Source: Catenulispora rubra | GTDB lineage: Bacteria > Actinomycetota > Actinomycetes > Streptomycetales > Catenulisporaceae | Reading direction: 5' to 3' | Assembly: GCF_015356825.1 (NCBI RefSeq) | Contig: NZ_JAACYW010000001.1 | Location: 186,001 to 250,000 of the forward strand | DNA: 64,000 nucleotides | Shown here: positions 43,967 through 51,519 of the stretch, in pieces | How positions within the stretch are numbered: position 1 is the stretch's first letter | How the letters are laid out: each line of letters starts with the position of its first letter | The notes under the pieces: model-generated | The model's database searches: none | Seen by the model: the letters and a program-made list of their open reading frames with translations, nothing else | What the model was told of the DNA's origin: nothing | Translations under genes and position numbers: made by a program

Positions 43967-43978
43967 GAGGCTCTCCTC

Positions 43979-44914
43979 CTAGTGCCGATGCCTGGTCGGA
44001 TCAGGCATCTCAGATATCGGTCGAGCAGCGACGGGGACGTGCCGAGCGAGAAAGGCGATCTGGTCCGCCACCGCCCGCTCGAAGTCCTCTCCGACATAGA
44101 TTTCGAAGTGGCCCGCGGGGTACAAGCGGATCTCCCCCTGGGGTGCCTTGCGGGCGTGACGCTTCGAGGCACGCGCCGGCGCCACCGTGTCGGTCTCGCA
44201 GAGGGCGAACAGGATGGGGCACTGGACATCACCAGCGGCGCGGCCAGGCCTGTGCCGGACGATGCGCAAGGCCACGCGGGCCGCGACACGGTTACGGAAC
44301 TTCAGCCCCGGCGGCACCAGACCGAGAAAGCCGTCCAACGCATCGGACGAGGACATGAGCGCGACCGACCCCGGCTTGCCCGCTGTGGGCAGCGTGATCG
44401 GGTCGCGGCGGCCGAAGGCCGCGGTCATCGCGTCAGCGAGCGCGACCGCGGTGACTCGCGGCGACGTCCACGGCGGGATCGCGAGGGACGATGCGATCCC
44501 GTCGGTGAAGGGGCACTGCGCGATCGCGGCCGCGATCTGCGGGTCGCGGGCAGAGGTGAGGATGACGTGCCCGCCGCCGAAGGAGGTTCCCCACAGCACG
44601 ACTCGCTGCGGATCGACGCCGTCCAACGAGCGCGCGTACGCGACCGCCGACGCCCAGTCGACGAGCTGCCGGTCGACGTCCAGCAGTTGTCGCGGCTCCC
44701 CGCTGCTGGCGCCGAAGTGGCGATAGTCGAAGACCAGGCAGGCGTATCCCTCGCGCACGAACCTCTCGGCATAGGCGTCCAGGCGCATCTCCTTGACCGC
44801 GCCCAGGCCGTGGGCCATCACGATGACCGGCCTCGATGCGCCGCCGTCGGGCTCGTACAGCCAGGCACCACAGGTGCCGTCGCCGGACCGGAAGGCCACA
44901 TCGGTTCTCGTCAC
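43979..44914 (-). CDS. Alpha/beta hydrolase
   Basis: About 311 residues. The nucleophile elbow is GTSFGGGH (Ser), with a preceding HGLGAVKEMRLDAYAERF oxyanion region, DYRHFGASSGEPRQL, and late acid and His in CETDTVAP and AGHFEIY. It is the acylamino/cocaine-esterase or dienelactone-hydrolase-like type. The GTG at 44914 lies seven bases after TATACT on the same strand and no ribosome site is seen, so the mRNA is probably leaderless. A 30-bp dyad covers the promoter. Confidence 0.9.
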   Translation of the reverse strand: MTRTDVAFRSGDGTCGAWLYEPDGGASRPVIVMAHGLGAVKEMRLDAYAERFVREGYACLVFDYRHFGASSGEPRQLLDVDRQLVDWASAVAYARSLDGVDPQRVVLWGTSFGGGHVILTSARDPQIAAAIAQCPFTDGIASSLAIPPWTSPRVTAVALADAMTAAFGRRDPITLPTAGKPGSVALMSSSDALDGFLGLVPPGLKFRNRVAARVALRIVRHRPGRAAGDVQCPILFALCETDTVAPARASKRHARKAPQGEIRLYPAGHFEIYVGEDFERAVADQIAFLARHVPVAARPISEMPDPTRHRH

Positions 44915-44922
44915 GAGATCAA

Positions 44923-44928
44923 GTATAT
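44923..44928 (-). promoter_or_regulatory. -10 box of the hydrolase promoter (leaderless)
   Basis: On the minus strand TATACT ends nine bases before the first base of the GTG codon would be read through, leaving room for a transcript that starts at or next to the start codon. TTCCAA lies 17 bp upstream as a weak -35 and falls inside the dyad at 44929. Confidence 0.55.
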
Positions 44929-44958
44929 GGAATGCCTTCCAACATTGGAACTCATTCC
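44929..44958. promoter_or_regulatory. 30-bp dyad operator between hydrolase and TetR
   Basis: Nested arms: GGAATG pairs with CATTCC at the ends and TTCCAA with TTGGAA inside, each separated by two bases. It sits between the divergent hydrolase and TetR starts, covering the spacer of the hydrolase promoter. It is the likely binding site of the TetR at 44983. Confidence 0.75.
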
Positions 44959-44970
44959 AACTTTGGCGCC

Positions 44971-44976
44971 TACACT
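44971..44976 (+). promoter_or_regulatory. -10 box of the tetR promoter (leaderless)
   Basis: TACACT lies six bases before the ATG of the TetR gene at 44983. There is no purine-rich ribosome site, which fits a leaderless transcript, common in actinobacteria. Confidence 0.55.
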
Positions 44977-44982
44977 GGTCGC

Positions 44983-45609
44983 ATGGCGGATCAGACGGTG
45001 ACCAGGACCCAGCGGAGAGCGGCGGCAACCCGCAAGGCCGTGGTCGACGCGGCTCGCGAGATCATCGTGAGCGAGGGACCAGCCGCGTTGACGCTCGAGG
45101 CGGTGGCCGAACGTGCCGACGTGGCCGTGCAGACCATCTACAACAGGGTCGGGGGCCGGTCCGCGCTGCTCACCTCGGTGGCCGAGTTGGCCATGGAGGA
45201 GAACCGGGCCTACATGGACGCCGCCTACGAGGCCGAGGGCACCTCCGAGGAACGCCTGCTCCTCGCCGCGAACGCCTACGTCCGTTTCGCCCGTGAACGT
45301 CCTCACGAGTTCCGCATCCTGGTCGATCCGCCGAACGACCCGGAAACCCTCGACCGCATCGCCGCACTGATCGAGGAACAGAACGCCAAGCTGGCGGACG
45401 TACTGCGCGACGCCGTCGCCGAAGGAACGACGCGCACCGACCTCGAGCCGGAGCAGATCTCCACCGTATTGTGGGCGACGATGAACGGGCTTCTGGCCCT
45501 GGCCTGGCGCGCCGACCGGCTACAGACCGACGCCGACGGGCTGGACGGCCTTCTCGCGACCTACGTCGGGACGATCACTGACGGGCTCCGGCGCAGGGCA
45601 GAGCCCTAA
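44983..45609 (+). CDS. TetR-family transcriptional regulator
   Basis: About 208 residues. Helix-turn-helix: PAALTLEAVAERADVAVQTI then YNRVGGRSALLTSVAELA. The C-terminal domain (YVRFARERPHEFRILVDPP, LWATMNGLLALAWRADRL) is typical of TetR_C domains of the WHG type. It is divergent from the hydrolase-SDR-SDR set across a dyad operator and is the likely local repressor of that set and of itself. Confidence 0.92.
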   Translation: MADQTVTRTQRRAAATRKAVVDAAREIIVSEGPAALTLEAVAERADVAVQTIYNRVGGRSALLTSVAELAMEENRAYMDAAYEAEGTSEERLLLAANAYVRFARERPHEFRILVDPPNDPETLDRIAALIEEQNAKLADVLRDAVAEGTTRTDLEPEQISTVLWATMNGLLALAWRADRLQTDADGLDGLLATYVGTITDGLRRRAEP

Positions 45610-45627
45610 GCCGGCGCAGGCGCCGGC
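45610..45627. terminator. Short GC hairpin between convergent genes
   Basis: GCCGGCGC and GCGCCGGC separated by AG form a 7-8 bp stem between the TetR stop and the stop of the caspase-SpoIIE gene. Confidence 0.5.
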
Positions 45628-45658
45628 AGCGAGCACAGGCCGCCGCCGACGATCGGGG

Positions 45659-47803
45659 CTACATGTGCGTTTTGCCAGCCTCAGTAGCCGTGGCCAGTGA
45701 CTGTGCCATCAAGATCACGGCATCGTCAGGCCTTCCGTCTGTGATGAGTGCGTGCATCACAAGATCGCAAGTATCCTCCAGCTGCTCCCCTCGACGGCTC
45801 AAGGAGCGGATGAGGAGATCGACACCTTCGTCGAAGGAGCGCCCGTAGGTCTCCACCAGTCCGTCGGTGTAGAGCAAGAGGATGCCATTCTCCGGCACAT
45901 CGAAGGTCTCACTTACGAACTCGTGTCCCCCGACTCCCAACGGCAGCCCTATTGGCAGTTGAACCACGCCGACGGTCCCGTCAGCGGTTGCCAACACCGG
46001 AAACGGGTGCCCGGCGCTGGATGCGATACAACGGCTGTCGACAGGGTCATAGATGGCGCATACGCAGGTGACAAACATGTCGCCACGGCCCCCGTCTATA
46101 TCTGCGACGGCCCTGTCCAGTTGAGTGAGAACCTGCTGCGGCTCCAACCCAAGGTCCAGAAGAGCGCGCGCGACAGCGCGTATCTGGCCCATCATCGCCG
46201 AGGCCGCCATACCGCGCCCTGTCACGTCGCCAACGATAAGAGCGGCGCGTTCCTCGGCCAACGCGACTACATCGAACCAGTCTCCTCCCACTCCCCCGTT
46301 TGACTCGCTGGCTGGGACGTACCGGTGGGCAATGTTCAGTCCGGAGGGGACGCGCACCCAACTGGGAAGCAGACGCTGCTGGAGTTCCAGCGAGACGGCA
46401 CGCATCAGATAGGAGTGATGGACGCTTTCCATGCAGCCCGCAGCCAGGGCCGCGATCTCCTCGGCCAGGATGACGTCTGGCTGACCGAACGGCTTGTCGC
46501 TACCCGAGCGAAAGAACTCGACGCCCCCGAACACTTTACCGCGTGAGACCAGAGGCACCATCAAGTAGGAGTGGACACCGGCCTCAAGAGCGCGCTGAAC
46601 ACGATCAGACGAGGTGAAGATGCTGCTTACGTCACCCTCGCTGAGATGGCTGATCAGGATCGATCGCCCGCTGCGCAGGCCTTGTGCGTAACTACTTGTC
46701 GAAACCGCCTCGGAAACCTCCCTCACGGAATTCGGCGTAGGCGCCAGACCCGGTACGGCTGCATCTGCGGATGCGACAAGCTTCGACCGCGCTGACACGC
46801 CAGTGAACAACGGGGACGGCTCGGCCCCTTGCAGCACCGATGTGAGTAGTTCGACCGTCGCGACGCCCGCAAGCTCGGGCACCGTCAATTCGACCAACTC
46901 GCGAGCCGCGCCCTCAAGGTCAAGCGACCCGCCGAAGCGCCTGCGCGCCTCAAAGACGAGCAGAAGCTGATCGCGTGTCAGTAGGTCGACCAAGTTGATA
47001 CCGGCAAGCGCACCGGAGTATCCATGTCGCCCGCCGAGCCCGCCGGCCGCGGGCGAAGGGAGGTAAACGGCCCGGTTGCGAGCAAGGGCGAGGTGAGGGG
47101 TCGTGTCGGTGCCACGCTGCTGCGGTCGGGGCTGCCCCGACCGGATCATGGCACGGTGCAGCAGACGGTAGATGTGGTCAAGCGTGAGCGGATCCGGCGC
47201 GTCGAGGCTTCCATTCTGTAGCAGCTTGATGAGCTCGCCGGTGAACGTTGTATACCGCTCTCCTAGCGGGGCTAGAGCCATTGCGGTCGCCGTTGTGGAG
47301 GTAAGCGTGTAGGTCCCGGCAATATCGAGCTGCTCGTACACGGCCGCCTCAGGGTCGCTCATCGTGTCGATGGCCCGACCGGAGTAGCAGCAATCCAATA
47401 CGACTACCCGGTTTTTGGCCGGACTGTCCGAGACGGCTTCCCGCAACCCCTCGAACGGGAGCGCCGTGTATCGCAGATAGTCGCGTTGAGTTCCCGACAG
47501 AGCGAGATGCAGGTTTCCGCGTTGATCCACCAGGCCGTGCCCCGCGTAGTAGATCAATAAGAGGTCTTCTGCTTCCTTGGCGATTTGAGTGATGCGAACG
47601 CCGAGGTCGTGAGAGCTATGCGGGTCGAGGATGATGTTCTGAGCTTGCGCGGTGAGCCAGCCGCAGCTGTCATCGCTGAGTGCTGAAGCCAGATCTGTGA
47701 GATTGTTGGCAACAGCGGGGAGATTTGTCAGTTCGGAATCGGTTGTGTGTGTGCTTGTGCCGATCAAGATTACCCGCGAGCGGGTTGAATCAGGAAGCCG
47801 CAT
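45659..47803 (-). CDS. Caspase-like protease - GAF - SpoIIE phosphatase fusion (EACC1-associated effector)
   Basis: About 714 residues with three parts. Residues 10-250 are a caspase-like peptidase: VILIGTSTH, catalytic His near 89 in YYAGHG, and Cys near 139 in VVVLDCCYSG. Residues about 305-465 look like a GAF domain (TVPELAGVATVELL to SYLMVPLVSRGKVFGGVEFF). Residues 470-705 are a SpoIIE/PP2C Ser-Thr phosphatase with its metal-binding residues in GGDWFD (506-511), VGDVTGRG, YTDGLVE and RPDDAVIL. The ATG at 47803 has GGAGG and overlaps the EACC1 gene by 14 bp. Caspases of EACC1 systems are usually fused to varied C-terminal effectors; a GAF-phosphatase tail implies signalling through phosphorylation, like anti-sigma control. 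Confidence 0.92.
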   Translation of the reverse strand: MRLPDSTRSRVILIGTSTHTTDSELTNLPAVANNLTDLASALSDDSCGWLTAQAQNIILDPHSSHDLGVRITQIAKEAEDLLLIYYAGHGLVDQRGNLHLALSGTQRDYLRYTALPFEGLREAVSDSPAKNRVVVLDCCYSGRAIDTMSDPEAAVYEQLDIAGTYTLTSTTATAMALAPLGERYTTFTGELIKLLQNGSLDAPDPLTLDHIYRLLHRAMIRSGQPRPQQRGTDTTPHLALARNRAVYLPSPAAGGLGGRHGYSGALAGINLVDLLTRDQLLLVFEARRRFGGSLDLEGAARELVELTVPELAGVATVELLTSVLQGAEPSPLFTGVSARSKLVASADAAVPGLAPTPNSVREVSEAVSTSSYAQGLRSGRSILISHLSEGDVSSIFTSSDRVQRALEAGVHSYLMVPLVSRGKVFGGVEFFRSGSDKPFGQPDVILAEEIAALAAGCMESVHHSYLMRAVSLELQQRLLPSWVRVPSGLNIAHRYVPASESNGGVGGDWFDVVALAEERAALIVGDVTGRGMAASAMMGQIRAVARALLDLGLEPQQVLTQLDRAVADIDGGRGDMFVTCVCAIYDPVDSRCIASSAGHPFPVLATADGTVGVVQLPIGLPLGVGGHEFVSETFDVPENGILLLYTDGLVETYGRSFDEGVDLLIRSLSRRGEQLEDTCDLVMHALITDGRPDDAVILMAQSLATATEAGKTHM

Positions 47804-48185
47804 TACCGTCCTCCGGTCCTGCGGCTTCGCCGTCAAGGAACCCCGCCAGGGCTCGGAGTAGCGCCTCGGGGTCCTTGGCCTGTCGTGCCTCAACCTTCAA
47901 TGTGACGCCATCTGGGCGGCGAGTGACCGAAACCGTCAAGTCACTGTTACGTTGGCTCAGCCACGCCACAATCGCACTGGCGGCCACCGTGCCCATGCCT
48001 CCAGTACCGACTGCGACCGCGATAGTGTCGGCGATTCCGCCCATGGCGTCCGCAGGGAGGTCTGCGTACGCCATGTGAATGCGGCCACGAAGACGGTCCT
48101 CGCGCCTGAGCCAGTCGTAGAGCTGTCCGGTTGCGTCGATATCGTTCGCCGCCTGAAGCTCAATCTGCATCACGTCTGCGTCCAC
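47790..48185 (-). CDS. EACC1 (effector-associated constant component 1) protein
   Basis: About 131 residues. The EACC1 pattern is clear: IELQAANDIDATGQLYDWLRREDRLRGRI, then GGIADTIAVAVGTGGMGTVAASAIVAWLSQRNSDLTVSVTR and a last helix DPEALLRALAGFLDG. EACC1 was defined by comparative genomics as a small constant partner of variable effectors, often caspase- or trypsin-like, in actinobacterial conflict systems; its molecular role is not settled. The middle glycine-rich hydrophobic segment could be a membrane helix. The start is a GTG at 48185; an ATG at 48170 is possible. It is the first gene of the pair. Confidence 0.9.
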   Translation of the reverse strand: MDADVMQIELQAANDIDATGQLYDWLRREDRLRGRIHMAYADLPADAMGGIADTIAVAVGTGGMGTVAASAIVAWLSQRNSDLTVSVTRRPDGVTLKVEARQAKDPEALLRALAGFLDGEAAGPEDGNAAS

Positions 48186-48236
48186 CAGAGCAAAGATATC
48201 TCAGAGCACTGGCAAACGAGGGTGAATCGTCCTGTT

Positions 48237-50052
48237 TCACGTCCCCGGCGCGCTCCCGGCCGACGGCTTGTTGCCGTCCAACGCCTTCCACCGCGCGCGC
48301 AGCGCGTGGGCGGCGGCCTTGGGCTGGCGATCGCGCGTGAACACGCCCTTCTTGTTGCCGCCGACGCGGTGGACGCCGTTGCTGGTCTGGAAGTCGGCGA
48401 AATTCCAGACGTGCTCGCCGACGAAGGCGTCGATCCGGTCGAATACGCGATGGTGCGCCTCGAAATAGGCCTGCTGGTATTCCTCGGTCCATGGCTGGTC
48501 CCACATTGAGTGCAGTCCTGGCATGGTGTCCGCGCCGTACTCGGTCATCATGACCGGCTTGCGGGAACTTCTCGGCCCAAGCCCGCAGATCGCCCTCCAG
48601 GTAGGCCTCGGCCGTGAAGAGGTCCCCTGGCGTGACGTACCAGCCGTAGTACCGGTTGAGGCAAACGACGTCGAACAGGTCGGCGATGCGGTCGTTCGCC
48701 GAGGTCGCGAACATCACGACGGCGTAGCAGACCGGTCGGGTCGGGTCGAGCCCGCGGGTGAGCTCGACCAGAGGTTCGAAGTATTCGCGCGCGCCCTCCT
48801 CATTCGAGGACGGCTCATTGGCGATGCACCACATGACGACGCTGGGGTGGTTCTTGTCGCGCGCGATCAGCTCTCTGATCGCCTGACAATGCGCCGCGCG
48901 GGTCTGGTCGTTGCACGTCTCCTTCGAGAACGTCGGTCGGTGCGGCCGGCCGGCGATGCCTCCTTCGACGGCCATGTTGAGTCCGACCGCCGCCGTCTCG
49001 TCGATGACGACGATGCCGTGCCGGTCGGCGAACTCCATCACCTCCTCGGCGTACGGATAGTGAGACGTGCGGAAGGAGTTGGCGCCAATCCACTCCATGA
49101 GCTGGAAGTCGTGAACCAGATAGGCGTCGTCGTGGCCTTTGCCCCGGACGGCCGTGTCCTCGTGCTTGCCGAAGCCGGTGAAGTAGAAGGGAACACCGTT
49201 GATGAGGAACTGTGTGCCGCGGACTTCGACGGTCCGAACGCCGAACGGCTGCGTATAGGTGTCGACGACCTCGTCTCCCTCAAGCACCTCGGCAACGAGG
49301 TCGTAGAGGTATGCCGCACCGGGCTGCCACAACGTCACGTCGTCGACGCGCACAACACCGTTCGCGCCGTCCGCCGCGGCGACTTCGGTGCCCGTGTCGT
49401 CGAGCACACGCACGCGTACCGACGCGGACTCACTCGATTCACTCGTCTCTACCGAGTACTCGACAGTCCCAGCAGCCCCGTCCAGACCGGTCACGATTGT
49501 GATGTCCTCGACGTGAACGGCCGGAACGCTGTACAGCCACACCGAGCGTGCCAGGCCCGCGTAGTTGTAGAAGTCGTGGAGGTACTTCTGCTGTCGCCGG
49601 CCGTCGGCCGCCACAGTGATCGAGCCCGGCGGGATCGTGATGTTCGTCAGCTCGTTGTCGACGCCGACGGTGAGCCGGAACTCCCGACCGGCCCGGACCT
49701 GCTCGGTGATGTCCGCTTCGAACGGCGTGTAACCCCCGACGTGCTCGGCGACGAGGACGTCGTCGACGTACACCTTCCCGTGGTGGGTGGCTGCGTCGAA
49801 GCGGAGGATCACGCGCTCGTCCGCCCAGCCGCGCGGCACACGCACCATGCGCTGGTACCAGGCCCAGCCCACGTGGTCACGGATGGCGCTGTCGGTGAAC
49901 AGGTCGTTGTAGCTGGCCGGCACTGCGGCCTCAAGTCTCGTGTCGAGCGGTCCCGTCCACGGATCCGCCGCGATGCTTCCCCCGACCGCAAACCGCCAAA
50001 GCCCGTCGAGGTTCACCAACTCGCGCGTGGCAGTGGATCGGGGTTTCAGCAT
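48237..50052 (-). pseudogene. uidA: GH2 beta-glucuronidase gene with a one-base frameshift
   Basis: Reads closely like E. coli beta-glucuronidase from its start (TRELVNLDGLWRFAVG, FDAATHHGKVYVDDVLVAEH, GGYTPFEADIT). The acid/base Glu is in VMWCIANEP. At 48561 one extra base shifts the frame after AWAEKFP. The true C-terminal part, with the nucleophile Glu in MMTEYGADT, continues in the next frame to 48237. The span is 1816 bases, one more than 605 codons, and E. coli GUS has 603 residues. Unless this is a sequencing error or is bypassed, the product ends in an aberrant tail and lacks the nucleophile. AGGAGG precedes the ATG at 50052. It closes the LacI-controlled transport operon. Confidence 0.88.
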
Positions 50053-50102
50053 GAGGCTTCCTCCTGTTCATGGTTCTGGTTCAGTGCACCGTGCGGGTGC
50101 GT

Positions 50103-50130
50103 CGCAGTGGCGGCCGCGGCCGCCACTGCG
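50103..50130. terminator. Strong hairpin between the binding-protein and GH2 genes
   Basis: A perfect 13-bp stem (CGCAGTGGCGGCC with its complement) around two bases. It lies in the 93-bp gap of one leftward operon, so it may cut down transcription into the GH2 gene or protect the binding-protein mRNA, which is usually needed in excess. Confidence 0.7.
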
Positions 50131-50145
50131 GTTCCGTCGAATCGC

Positions 50146-51465
50146 TCAGGAACTACGCACGACGTAGTGGTTCGTGGACGGGTCGAAGGCGAACAGCCGC
50201 TCCGGGATGGCCCCGCTCGGCGTGGTGGCCGTGTAGTTCGCGTCGTCGGTGTAGTCCGGGAGGTGGATCTTGCCGAGAGCCGCTCCGGCCTGCTGGAAGG
50301 ACTCGTAGTTCAAGTCCTTGCCCGCCTTGTCCGCTATTGCTTTGAACAATGACAAGTACAGGCAGGCCGCGGTGGCCGAGGTCGCCGGGGTGGCAGCGCC
50401 CGGCGCGGCGAGCTGCGGATCGGTCAGCTTGCCAGCCAGGCCCGGGACCGCTGCCTGAATGGTGTTCATGCAGTCCAGGTTCGCCGGGTCGCTGAAGCTG
50501 GTCGCCGGGTCGGTCGCCAGGGCGTTCGCGATGGTGGTGAAGTCGTGCTTGCCGTTGCTCGTGACGTAGGACTCAGCGTCGGCCGCCGAGGTGTACATCA
50601 GCTGCGGCCGGTAGGAGATGTGCTCCTCGAAGGCCGTGTATCCGCCACCCGCTCCTCCGACGATGAGGACGGTGTCGGCGCCTGCCGACTGGAACTTCTG
50701 GGCGGCGATCCCCATCTGCGTTCCCATGGCGGTGGCGTCGCTCGGTTGGGCCGTGATGACGGCCGTGGCGACCGGGGTGATGCCCTTGGCCTTCAGCTCG
50801 GGGATCGCCGAGCCCTCCATCGAGGCCTGGTCCGCCTGGATTGCGATGACCGCGACCTTCTTGCCAGTGAGTTTTCCGGCGGCGGACAGCGTGTCGACCG
50901 CCGCGACGGCGGCGTCGCCACCCTGGCTGGTGCTGAACCACGGGGCCTGGGCCAGAGCGAGGCTGGCCGCGGTCTCGTCACCGCCGATGACCGCGGTCTT
51001 GTGCGTCTGTGCGTAGCACAGCGGCTGGTCGGGGTTGGTGAAGGTGCCGATGACGGCGAAGACCTTGTCGTCGTCGGTGAGCTGGACGCAGGTCTGCGTG
51101 GTGTTGGCCGGGGAGACCAGGTCGAGCTTGCCGTACACCGGGACGATCTTGCGGCCGTTGACACCGCCGGCCGCGTTGATCTTGGCGATCATCGCGTTGT
51201 AGGAGGCTTGGAAGTCGCCCTGATCGATGTTCACGTACTGCTTGACCGTGCTGAAGTCCGGGTAGACGACACCGATCTTGATGGAGTCTGCGGTGACGCC
51301 GGTCGCAGTCGTGGGGAAGGAGCGGCCGGAGGAAACGGAGGTTCCGGACCCGGACGCGGACGGTGTCGCCGCCTTCTTGGATTGGGTCGAGCAACCGGCC
51401 AGCACTATCACCGCGACAGCGGTGACTGCGGCCACCACGCGGCGAAGGGTTTTCTGGGAAGTCAT
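50146..51465 (-). CDS. Liv-type ABC substrate-binding lipoprotein
   Basis: Extracellular solute-binding protein of about 439 residues in the Peripla_BP_6 (LivJ-like) family. The signal peptide ends in the lipobox VLAGCST. The mature part begins with a Ser/Thr-rich linker and ITIGVVYPDF-like sequence (SIKIGVVYPDFSTVKQYVN), followed by AAGGVNGRKIVPVYG and VFAVIGTFTNPDQPLCY. It is encoded after the fused permease-ATPase and before the glucuronidase. Despite the Liv family name, context suggests a glycoside or aromatic aglycone rather than an amino acid. Confidence 0.9.
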   Translation of the reverse strand: MTSQKTLRRVVAAVTAVAVIVLAGCSTQSKKAATPSASGSGTSVSSGRSFPTTATGVTADSIKIGVVYPDFSTVKQYVNIDQGDFQASYNAMIAKINAAGGVNGRKIVPVYGKLDLVSPANTTQTCVQLTDDDKVFAVIGTFTNPDQPLCYAQTHKTAVIGGDETAASLALAQAPWFSTSQGGDAAVAAVDTLSAAGKLTGKKVAVIAIQADQASMEGSAIPELKAKGITPVATAVITAQPSDATAMGTQMGIAAQKFQSAGADTVLIVGGAGGGYTAFEEHISYRPQLMYTSAADAESYVTSNGKHDFTTIANALATDPATSFSDPANLDCMNTIQAAVPGLAGKLTDPQLAAPGAATPATSATAACLYLSLFKAIADKAGKDLNYESFQQAGAALGKIHLPDYTDDANYTATTPSGAIPERLFAFDPSTNHYVVRSS

Positions 51466-51519
51466 CGCGCTGAGTTTCCTGTTCTGAGAGAGGGGACAGG
51501 GTTTTGTGCTCGGTGACGA

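Noticed and set aside
48160-48560. C-terminal tail of the unshifted glucuronidase frame as a real domain
   Set aside because: The tail is Arg-rich and unlike any GH2 part, while the other frame gives the exact conserved C-terminus; this is a frameshift.
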